64,000 nucleotides of DNA from Neonectria sp. B-13. Its lineage: Eukaryota > Ascomycota > Sordariomycetes > Hypocreales > Nectriaceae. The notes beneath the pieces are model-generated. The model ran no database searches. It had not been told where the DNA came from and worked only from the letters and a program-made list of their open reading frames with translations. Location of the stretch: positions 558,001 to 622,000 of the forward strand of contig NOKP01000002.1 of NCBI GenBank assembly GCA_002682825.1, written 5' to 3'. Shown here piece after piece: positions 55,701 through 64,000 of the stretch; position 1 is the stretch's first letter; each line of letters opens with the position of its first letter. Made by a program: the position numbers and the translations under genes.

Positions 55701-57363
55701 GGCATCCTCCGGCTAACGGGCCAAAAGGGCGTTGATGTTGTGCTCAACTCGCTAGCACAGGAAGCACTCCGGAGAACATGGCTCTGCGTTGCACCCTTTG
55801 GCCGATTCATCGAGCTTGGAAAGCGTGATATCTATGACAACAGTGGGCTGGAGATGCGCCCGTTCCTGGACAACATTACCTTTGCTGGCCTTGACATCCT
55901 TACCCAAGTCATTGATTATCCCGACCGATTCGAGAAGATCGGGGACCAAGTGATTGAGCTCCTTCAGAAGGGTGCCATCGCTCCTTTGAACAACTTGCTG
56001 CGCTACTCCTTTGGGGAAGCCGAGAAGGCATTCCGACTCATGCAAAGTGGAGGTCACATTGGCAAGATCGTCCTAAGCCCACGACCTGATGACAGTATTC
56101 CTGTAAGTTCTACGCTGTGTCACAGCAGAAATATATATGATGCTAACTATCGTTCAAGGTTGTCCCTGAAGGCCTTGGAAGCTTCCACTTGTCCCAAGCT
56201 AGTACGTATATCCTCGTTGGTGGTCTTGGTGGAATCGGTCGATCCATCGCAAAACTCCTCACCGAAAGGGGTGCCAAAAACCTGGTCTTCTTATCACGAT
56301 CAGGAAGCTCCCGCCCGGAAGCCCGATCACTTCTCGAGGAGTTCCGGTCCCAAGGTGTCTCGGCGACTGCAATCTCGGTTGACGTGGCTGAAAAGTCTCA
56401 ACTGGAAGCTGTCATCAAAGAAGTGAAGCAACGTTTCCCACCGATCAAGGGAATAATCCACTGTGCTATGGATTTAAGAGTAAGTTCTCTCGCGATGCTC
56501 GGCAGTTCTTGTGATTTAATCTAACGGTTGGGTTCTAGGATGGCATCTACAGCAACATGTCGATAACAGATTGGAATTTATCACTTCGCCCTAAATTGCT
56601 GGCGACGCGGAACCTGCACGAGCTTCTGCCCGCAGACTTGGATTTCTTTGTCTGCTTGTCCTCCATTGCAGGAATCATCGGGTCCCGTGGCCAGGCCAAC
56701 TACAACGCAGGAAACACATACCAGGATGCTCTCATGCACCATCGCGCAGCTTCGGGGCTAGCCGCGACGAGCATCAACCTCAGTCTAGTGGTTGGAATCG
56801 GCGTTTCGACGGAACGAGGCGAAGTCTTTCAACTATTGAAGGACGGTGGCCTGCTAGGTATGGATGAGACCGACGTTCTCAACGTTATCAAGGCAGCCAT
56901 CTCAGGACGGACTCCAACGCAGGTTGCACTGGGAGCATCTACCGGCGGCCAACTCGAGAAGCAGGCTGCCAACGATCCTTACTGGTTTGCGGATTCGCGA
57001 TTTGCCGTCCTCAGCCAACTCGACCGACAAGGTACCAACGCAAACAGCGCCAACGATGCACAGGACTGGAAGAAGCTCCTCGCAGCCGCCACAACCAAAG
57101 ACGAAGTCTACGACCTTGTGCTGGCGCAGATCCTGGAGGGGGTTTCGAGGATCATCAAGACGGATGTTGAAGACATGGACCTGAGGAAGTCGCTGCCAGC
57201 TCTTGGCATTGACAGTCTTGTCGCCATCGAGATCCGGACTTGGCTCCTGAAGGAGTTCCAGGCCGATCTTTCCGTCTTCGATATTGTTAGCAACGATCCA
57301 TTGCCTGGGTTTGCCAAGAAGGTCATAGCAAAGAGTGCTCTGATCCCGTCGGGCCTTGCTTGA
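49716..57363 (+). CDS. FUB1: highly reducing polyketide synthase, FUB1-like (2455 aa)
   Basis: Six exons (49716-50244, 50296-50564, 50618-54303, 54365-56102, 56159-56479, 56539-57363) join in frame. Domain order: KS (Cys245 in DTACSS, His380 in EAHGTGT, His418 in NIGHLEG), AT (Ser719 in GHSSGE), DH (His1049 in HxxxGxxxxP, Asp1244 in HPAVLD), a shortened methyltransferase region whose SAM motif reads ILEYNSSAG (1390-1398) instead of ILEIGAGTG, ER (GLNFRDVM 1783, SAAGGVG 1886), KR (GGLGGIG 2095, Tyr2236) and ACP (Ser2407 in GIDSL). There is no thioesterase, so release needs a separate hydrolase such as the one at 62153. KS-AT-DH-ER-KR activity would give a saturated, unmethylated short chain, as fusaric acid assembly requires. 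The match to FUB1 rests on gene order and architecture. Confidence 0.9.
49735..49870 (+). repeat. imperfect repeats encoding an Asn-Gly-rich N-terminus
   Basis: Repeated aatgg/caatggcg units encode an N-G-rich leader (residues about 7-52) in front of the KS domain. It is probably a disordered extension; such NG-rich leaders occur in several fungal PKSs. Confidence 0.65.
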
Positions 57364-58017
57364 GGAGCCTTTAGAATGAAATTGAGGTTTAGACATTGTT
57401 GATTAGAATGATGGTTTGTTTTCTTATGTTGAAAGAGGTCTTCCAATTACATAGAATGGTTAGTCTTTTCCTTGTATCTTCTAAAATCTTAAAGCTCTTG
57501 AGTCCACACACTCTCCTCTATCACCCAGTTCGGTTTGTTAGTAACCCTGATAGAGTGTACTGTAGATGATAAACTCGAGAAAGAAATATCTATAATAGAC
57601 TAGATTACTACCGAGATTGAATTAGTTGTGGCTGTATGGGCCCATCCACGTAAGTTAGTCCTTAGAGGTAGCTGGCCAGAAGTCTAATATCCCGACAGCC
57701 TGTGGTGGACTTGCACACAAGAATATCAATACTAATAGTATCTCGTTTTAATAGCACGAGCCATTTTTAAATTTATATTAATGAATTATCTTGAATGGTC
57801 GGATCAACTTGCATCGTGGTCAAGTTACCCGAGAGGACTTCATGTGCTCCTAAACCACAGCTCTGCTTGCTCGGTTTATTCCTTTGATCCACATGTCAAT
57901 CTTGATTACAACTGATGTGGATATCAAGTGCCCACGGTGTCTTCTCCCTCAAAGTGATTATTGACGCTGCTAAAGCCAAGGTCGCAGTGCTCGGCCACAA
58001 CGTTGACTACCCATCGT

Positions 58018-58034
58018 TTCCGAAGTGATCGGAA
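58018..58034. promoter_or_regulatory. TTCCGA-N5-TCGGAA inverted repeat
   Basis: Perfect 6-bp arms, about 420 bp before the YciI-like start codon. Candidate Zn2Cys6 dimer site (CCG-N7-CGG). Confidence 0.5.
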
Positions 58035-58149
58035 GGCTCCGAAAGATGGGAAAACCTTTTATGTCGGCATATCGGCACGTCGTTTCATCTCATTAGTTAC
58101 TACACTGCAGTACCCACAATTGAGGGCCGGTCCAAAATTTCCAAGGAAC

Positions 58150-58164
58150 CCTCCGAATCGGAGG
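58150..58164. promoter_or_regulatory. CCTCCGA-N1-TCGGAGG inverted repeat
   Basis: Perfect 7-bp arms around a single base (CCG-N3-CGG), followed immediately by a further ctccga. Candidate regulator site. Confidence 0.55.
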
Positions 58165-58193
58165 CTCCGATGCATACGGATCCCCGGTCAAAC

Positions 58194-58218
58194 TTCCGAG
58201 CGGGTACTCAGCTCGGAA
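58194..58218. promoter_or_regulatory. TTCCGAGC-N9-GCTCGGAA inverted repeat
   Basis: Perfect 8-bp arms with a 9-bp spacer, 220 bp before the YciI-like start codon. This is the third such element within 200 bp. Confidence 0.55.
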
Positions 58219-58438
58219 ATCTCTACTCATCGGCACTGCTAAGGAGAGTAAAATGAAATAGATCCCCGGTAATACTATATTTTATACATGTCCCAGGCAT
58301 CTCGACGAAAGCTACGCATACTGGCCCCCTCATTATTTGTTGTTTTTCATATCTTGGCTCCTCTCAGGATCACATAAACATTGTTGTTACTCCCAACCCA
58401 CATACGAGTCCCCTGTTGAACCACGCGCAAAGCCCATT

Positions 58439-58765
58439 ATGAGCACCGAAAACAACCCACTTCTCCGAGAATATCTCGTTCACGTGCCTGATCTTCCGGA
58501 TGTCCTTTCAAAGAGGCTGGTCCTTCTGAAACCACACAATCAAGATGCAGCACCTTTGGTCAAGGCGGGCCGTGTTCCCTTCTTCGGCAGCACTCTCGCT
58601 CAACATGGTGTTGAGGGCGAGCAGCCCGCTGAGAACGGGACTATCATGGTTATCAGAGCTGAAAACGAGGAAGAGATTAGGGACATAATAAAGAAGGATA
58701 TCTTCACGGTCGAAGGTGTCTGGGATTTTGAGCACCTGACGATTTCGGCCTTCAAGAGTAAATAG
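58439..58765 (+). CDS. FUB2: YciI-like small protein, FUB2-like (108 aa)
   Basis: A single exon from ATG 58439; upstream in-frame codons have no ATG. The pattern YLVHVPDLPDVLSKRL at the start, a central GSTLAQ, then GTIMVIRAENEEEIRDIIKKDIF and VEGVWDFEHLTISAFK is that of YciI-family proteins, small ferredoxin-like-fold dimers. Several members are enzymes (dehalogenase- or muconolactone-isomerase-like) using a His/Asp pair, but the function of this branch is not established. It is the second gene of the PKS set, as FUB2 is in the fusaric acid cluster. A His and Asp near positions 15-34 (HVPD, HNQD) could be active residues; this is speculative. Confidence 0.82.
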   Translation: MSTENNPLLREYLVHVPDLPDVLSKRLVLLKPHNQDAAPLVKAGRVPFFGSTLAQHGVEGEQPAENGTIMVIRAENEEEIRDIIKKDIFTVEGVWDFEHLTISAFKSK

Positions 58766-59853
58766 TACTCGAAAGGCGACTCGTTGAAATACTATTCAAA
58801 TCACACTCATGGAAACGAGCTAGGATACAACCGGAGTAGTTAAGGCAGACTTAAAGCATCATGATCTGTAGACTGGGAGTGAACTTCGGGGATCACACCG
58901 GCGACACCTTGAGCAGCCCTGCAAGCCGAAATAAACTGTTACATGGCATCCATGCTGTCTACCTCTCCACTTTTTTAAACCTGTATCCATCTCTTAAATC
59001 TTCTAGGATTACCACTTCTTCCCGCTCCGCGAGATACTGACTGGGCTCCTGTTGGAGTGCTGCCTCGACTTCTGGCGTTGATGGGATGAAGAGGTCAGCT
59101 AACGATGTGGCTGAAGAATGAAGTAATTGAACAAGACGATATAGCTATCTCTGAGACAATGGCCTGACGAGTCGATTATACACGTCTCAATAGTCATCTC
59201 ATGGTTATAACGATGCATTGATCAATTCAATCATCTCATTCTATGTCGCTATCCCAAGATGACGCCTAGTAAGCACAAAGTCGGACCGTTTTGAAAAGTC
59301 CCGAACCTCTCCGATGTGGTAACTTTGTTCATCGTCATCGAGGACTCCTATCCCGAATATGTCCACTTAGTCCCATACTGATGTTTACTTCAAAGAATTG
59401 ATCATTGTTCACCGTGGAGAGTGGCGAACCATGCTACAGGCCTTCTGTTTGTTCATACATCGCTCTGTGGTCGCCGGTGTACTCATGTGGCAAATATGGG
59501 TTGAAATGTCTGCAATCAGTGACTATCCAGGAATTACCGGTTCCTTGGCCTCCGCCACGTCATCGGGCATGCTTTCCGAGTCTCCGAAGAGGAGATCGGT
59601 GGCTTTTCAGACCGGTGTAACCCTCTGCCGAGGGTGAGACATGTGGCGCTTCTCTTTGCGAACCAGGGAACCAGGGCTTGTACGGGGAATTCTATAACCT
59701 TTGTGGCCAGTGTTGATAACCTTGACCATATTCAACGTCAGTTATTTATCAAATTGCATTTACAGCAAGCACGGCATTTGGCAAAATCTTCTCGGATAGA
59801 CCAACCTTGTGAATCTCTGGTCCCGTTGAGCCTGGCCTTTACTATCCACGAAA
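58766..59853. promoter_or_regulatory. intergenic region and promoter of the aspartokinase gene
   Basis: About 1.1 kb without a supported gene. TCCGA/TCGG half-sites cluster again at 59575-59600 (ttccgag, tctccga and atcgg, with CCGA and TCGG spaced by 8 bases). Frames of 70-90 codons around 59398-59906 overlap the promoter and have no motif. Confidence 0.45.
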
Positions 59854-61656
59854 ATGTATCATCCCAGAAAGAATGGCTGGGTCGTTCAAAAATTTGGGGG
59901 AACTAGTGTTGGGAAATTTCCGGACAAAGTGGGTTATAACTCTTCCAGCGAATTTGGTTCTGCTTGCTCAACTTCATCGCGATAGGTTGCAGACATCGTA
60001 TTAAGGTACAGCTAAGTTGTTGGAACATCAGGGTACCCGCTCAATATGCTAATCATCCAGGGTAGTGCGAAGCATAACGGGGACAGACCCGCGGTTGTAT
60101 GTTCCGCACGCAGCTCGAGCAAGAAGATCTTTGGGACAACGAGTCGGTATGTTGCTACCCCAAAATCAAGACTCTGGGGCTACGCCCACACTAAAGCGGT
60201 TGATCACGTACAGATTGCTAGAAGTATACCAGACGTTGGGACGCATTGTAGCGACTACACACGACAGCGGCACGCAAAACTTGCTACTTGACAAGATGCG
60301 GAACATCATCCGAGATATTCGTGACGATCAAGTGTCTACCGTGCAGTCATTTGTAAAGTCGCCTGATATCAGAGAAGCGACCAGCAGACAGATTGACGAA
60401 GACTGCCAAGAACTGCTTGACTATATCACTGCTACCCGACGTTTCAATCTCGACATCAATGGCAGGTCAAAAGACAAGATGGTCAGTTTCGGGGAGAAAC
60501 TAAGTTGTCGACTCATTACCGCCATGTTGCGAGACAGGCATGTCGAAGCCGAGTATGTGGATCTCTCTGACATGATACCTGGCAACAGCTCGGATCGTCT
60601 TGAGCCAGGATACTTTCACGAGGCAGCGGCTGTCTTTGGAGAGCGGATAGCGGCGTGCAACGGCAAGGTGCCCATCATTACTGGCTTCTTCGGCGTGGTC
60701 CCGGGGAATTTGATCGACAGTGGGATTGGACGAGGGTACTCCGACTTGTGTGCGGTCTTGGTAGCGATTGGTCTGCGAGCAGAGAGAGTGCAGATCTGGA
60801 AGGAGGTTGATGGCATCTTCACGGCTGACCCTAGAGAAGTACCGGATGCGAGATGCTTGCCATCGATAACGCCGTCGGAAGCAGCCGAGTTGACCTTCTA
60901 CGGGTCCGAAGTCATCCACCACCTCGCCCTGGCTCTGGCGATCCAAGCGGAACCTCCGATCCAAATCTATGTCAAGAATGTGCAAAAGCCATGGGGTCAA
61001 GGGACTGTAATTGTTCCGAACACAATTGATGAAAGCTCGCCGCGGCAAATCGATTGTCTGGACACTTCTGATGCCGATGATACGTCACCATCGCCATCAG
61101 AGACATCCACACTCGTGAGGACGCCCACCGCCATCACGATAAAGCGAAACATTATCGTTCTCAACATACTCAGCAATAAACAATCCATGTCTCACGGGTT
61201 CTTCGTCAAGGTATTCACCATCCTGGCAGACCGTGATATCTCGGTCGACCTCATCTCCACGTCCGAAGTTCATATTTCCATGGCTATCAACACGACCAAC
61301 ACCGACATGGCACAAATCGAGAACGCACGACTCAAGCTTGCTGACGAGGGGGAAGTGAACATGCTCATCGGCATGGCCATCTTGAGTCTGGTTGGGGAGG
61401 AACTGAACAACATGACGGGCATTGCCGGGCGAATGTTCTCCATCTTGGGGGATCATAAAGTGAATATGGAAATGATTTCACAAGGTACGTCCAATTCCTA
61501 CCTATCTAAGGGTTACTTCGGGTTGTTGTTAGCCAGTATATTGACTGTTCTTATGTCACAGGGGCTAGTGAAATCAACATTTCCTGCGTGATCCCCGCCA
61601 AGGACGCCACGAGAGCCATAAACATACTTCATGCGGAACTACTCATGATAGAATAA
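59854..61656 (+). CDS. FUB3: aspartate kinase paralogue with ACT domains, FUB3-like (512 aa)
   Basis: Exons 59854-59932, 59993-60005 (13 nt), 60066-60146, 60214-61484 and 61562-61656 join in frame. The catalytic domain begins with QKFGGTSVGKF (residues 12-22) and shows VVCSARS, SFGEKLSC, GRGYSDLCA and WKEVDGIFTADPREVPDAR, all aspartokinase signatures. Two ACT-like regions follow (SHGFFVKVFTILAD... and NNMTGIAGRMFSILGDHKVNMEMISQ). The usual IHPFTMEQVI stretch is replaced by IHHLALALAI, unlike housekeeping Hom3-type enzymes, so this is a diverged paralogue, perhaps with altered feedback control. The reaction is L-aspartate to 4-phosphoaspartate, the first step toward homoserine. In the fusaric acid cluster FUB3 is thought to boost that supply. 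Confidence 0.87.
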
Positions 61657-62152
61657 ATTTAACTTGGGGTTACCCTTGCACAGGAGAGACAAAGCCCAAT
61701 ACATCATGCCATATTCTTTTGTGCTGTCTCGGGGTGTGAGTTGCGTGGAATAAGCCTTTCATGTAGATAGTTACCTAGAGTAGACATACACAGATATATT
61801 TGAGGTTACGTGGTCATTATGAAGGCCTCAACGACTTGAAGTCTTGGTTTTAAAGCAATAAAAGGCGGCCGTTATGCACGAACAGCTTGTTTGTTGTTTT
61901 TGGTCGAGCTCAGCAAGCCTCATGCCTTGTACCTACCCTATGTCTTTAACTTGAACCCGACCATTATAGAACACTTCATAAAGGTCCCAGACGTGTAAAA
62001 GCTCATCAAGCAATGTTGAAGATATTACGCTTAGAAGGAGTGTTGAAAGGAGCTAAGAAATTTGGACTTGATAATATATTATGAATGGCGACTAGCTGTT
62101 CTGGGCATCATAAAGGAGTGGCTGATGAATATAGTGGTCACCTTATGCTATG
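61657..62152. other. intergenic between convergent genes
   Basis: About 495 bp of AT-rich 3' flanks, with no gene seen. Confidence 0.5.
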
Positions 62153-63016
62153 CTAATTAAGGGTACAGACTGTCTCGATGATCAACTCCGCAAAATCCAC
62201 CAGCTCATCGGAATATCTGGGGAAATGGTGACCGCCTCGATGCGTCATTTTCCTCGATGTTTCCGGGTCGAACAATTCCGATACAGAGTCATCTACAAAA
62301 TGATAATGATCCTTCGTTCCGCGGACATGCACCGACGGCAGCGTAATTTTCTCCTGAATGCTACTAGGCCTGTACTTGGGCAAGAATTGGACGGGGAACG
62401 TCATCTTGTCCTGAACCGCCTTGATCATGTTGTACTCGATTGAGGTATGTGGATCCTGCGTCCAGTCCACGTCTTCCCCGAGGGAAGCATCGTACTCTCC
62501 GGGCTTATATGTTGGGGTGGGTTGATTCTTTTCCGTGAGGTCCCACGTGATGAAGCCTGAATCGAAGCGATGGGGGAGGAAGGCCGAGGTAAAAATAGCC
62601 AACTTGAATGGGTAACTCGCACTGCCATTCTCCGCTTGGTGCATGAGTAGCAAAAGGGCAGCCATTGAACCGCCCTGGGAGAACCCCCAGACGCCATCAA
62701 ACGGCCCTTCTGATTCAATGAAAGATGTAAGGCGCTCATAAGCCCGTTCCACATCCTCGGGGTAAGGGAAATTGTACCAGCTGTAATTTGGTTTGGGGAC
62801 CTGGCTAAGTGTAGCTATGATGAATTAGCTTCACGGAATGGAGTGTTATCATGGACCACATGAAGGGTACTTACGCAGCATTAATTCCGATGGTTCCATC
62901 TCTGCCTCAAAAAACTCGTATTCCCAATCACTGGGGAGATGTCTTGTAATCGGTTCCATCTGCTCTTGGAGAACATCAACGCATGTAGCGTAGCCGTGGA
63001 GACACAGAAACCGCAT
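62153..63016 (-). CDS. FUB4: serine hydrolase of the FSH/LovG family, FUB4-like (267 aa)
   Basis: Exons 63016-62875 and 62814-62153 join in frame. The start RFLCLHGY is the first strand and oxyanion region of the FSH (DUF341) alpha/beta hydrolases. The nucleophile is Ser93 in GFSQGG, the acid Asp216 in GTKDHY and the base His243 in HRGGHHFP. LovG, a member, hydrolyses the thioester that tethers a finished chain to a reducing PKS. Here the PKS has no thioesterase, so this enzyme is the likely release factor. It is convergent with the aspartokinase gene and completes the FUB1-FUB4-like series. Confidence 0.88.
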
Positions 63017-64000
63017 CTTTGCCGTTGTCGAAAGTCTGCTATGATCTAGTTCTCAAAGTGTACTGATGGCTCTGGTTGCTTCGTATGAAACCGGGAAACA
63101 GAAGATCAGTAGTGTACTAGCTGTCAGGTTGAGGGAAAGCTCAAAATTCCCATTTGTACGGCTTTAATTAGTGGTGGCACCTCATGTTGGTCCCTCAGCA
63201 TCTCGTCACTCATCTCACGATTGGGCATTGATGCTTCGGATGGTAGCGACCGCCTTGGAATAACCCTCCGAGACGCTGACCCGATTGGGTGTACATATCC
63301 GGGATCCATCTTTCAAGTTTGCACCGAAGAAAACCCTCCTTGTTGCGAGATAATTCCCTACCGAGTGCGAACCCTGTGGGACTTCAATGCTTGTCGTCCG
63401 ATGCTACCCCAACTAATCAGAATCGGCCTATCAAGATCCGAATTATGAAAGCAGGGATTGGCCTAACAAGCTAATACCGGGAATGAAGACCTCGGTATGC
63501 CGTATGTAAGATAAGTGAGATTGCTATGTAATCAATGCCTTTTGTCTTCTCCACACCGGAGGACATGCGGGACTTTTTGATATCATTCCGACATTTCGGA
63601 TGCCGTACCGCCATCCCGGAGCTTTGGGGCCGAATCGACCTGAACCAATTATCATGAGGATCAGCGTTGTTCTAGACTGCACAACTTCACACCTAGTCCA
63701 CGGCACATAGCTCCCCTAAATCACATCTACAGCTAGGCGCGAAGAGAAGGCAACTGGCTTGTTCCTATTTCAACACTGAAGTTTAGGAGTCCTAATTAGT
63801 TGGCGCTTCGCGACCAAAAGGGACGCGATTTAGTGGCTCTATTTACACACAACACAATGACAGCGACAACGTCTTCTCCGGTTTACAATGGTGATGGAAA
63901 ATTGCGACGATTTGGTTGGTCATCAAAACCTTCTTCGTGATTTTATTGATTCACTAAATTGTTTAGCGACGAACAATGACCAGCCTGGAAATGCTTTCTC
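63017..64000. other. intergenic to the window end
   Basis: No supported gene. The first part is the promoter of the serine hydrolase, with TCGG-N10-TCCGA near 63423 and other half-sites. Frames up to 75 codons lack motifs. By analogy with the fusaric acid cluster, an acetyltransferase gene might begin beyond 64000. Confidence 0.4.

Larger units (their letters stand above)
57364..58438. promoter_or_regulatory. intergenic region and promoter of the YciI-like gene
   Basis: The first 600 bases are AT-rich 3' flank of the PKS. From about 57990 the sequence is richer in GC and carries three separate TCCGA/TCGGA inverted repeats, listed individually. No gene seen. Confidence 0.5.

Noticed and set aside
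59854..61656. Aspartokinase as a self-resistance copy of the target of the PKS product
   Set aside because: The FUB1-FUB4-like order gives a simpler explanation: precursor supply toward homoserine. No inhibitor of aspartate kinase needs to be assumed.

Overview
The window is nuclear DNA of a filamentous ascomycete (Pezizomycotina). The evidence is short GT-AG introns of about 42-100 bp with internal CTAAC/CTGAC-like branch sites, several Zn2Cys6 regulators, a reducing polyketide synthase, an F-box gene, a PDR transporter and a strongly AT-rich, TpA-rich block of the kind left by repeat-induced point mutation (RIP). The genus cannot be fixed from the sequence alone. A fusaric-acid-type gene set points to Fusarium or to a relative or recipient of that cluster. 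I built spliced models by hand, and nearly all of them close in frame from ATG to stop.

Layout. Positions 1-10,300 hold the 5' end of a PDR-type ABC transporter, a 410-aa protein of unknown function, a small cysteine-rich secreted protein, an F-box protein, a GFA/CENP-V-type protein and an NmrA-like gene interrupted by a stop codon. Positions 10,300-21,600 are a gene-poor, decayed stretch: an SDR pseudogene with two in-frame stops, AT-rich blocks (worst at about 15,960-17,690), a predicted GPI-anchored surface glycoprotein with a coding minisatellite and a fragment of a decayed paralogue beside it, and one secreted orphan.

Positions 21,600-35,600 look like a catabolic block: a secreted lactonohydrolase, two crotonases ending in AKL and SKM, an aldehyde dehydrogenase, a 4-coumarate:CoA ligase-like enzyme ending in SKL, a methylisocitrate lyase/PEP-mutase family lyase and a Zn2Cys6 regulator of the cutinase/fatty-acid type. 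Three peroxisomal C-terminal signals among neighbouring genes suggest CoA-dependent shortening of an acyl or aryl side chain in peroxisomes.

Positions 35,900-42,900 mix relics (a frameshifted Zn2Cys6 gene and a sterol-glucosyltransferase-like fragment) with an SDR, a metallo-beta-lactamase-fold hydrolase, an extended-SDR reductase and a short regulator-like protein.

Positions 43,650-63,020 carry the main find: a Zn2Cys6 regulator, a DHA1 MFS transporter, a reducing PKS (KS-AT-DH-degenerate MT-ER-KR-ACP, 2455 aa), a small YciI-like protein, an aspartokinase paralogue and a LovG-type serine hydrolase. The last four match the order FUB1-FUB2-FUB3-FUB4 of the fusaric acid cluster. On that model the PKS and hydrolase supply a short reduced chain and the aspartokinase feeds homoserine-derived nitrogen and carbon. 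The expected acetyltransferase, sulfhydrylase, reductase and oxidase genes would lie beyond the right edge.
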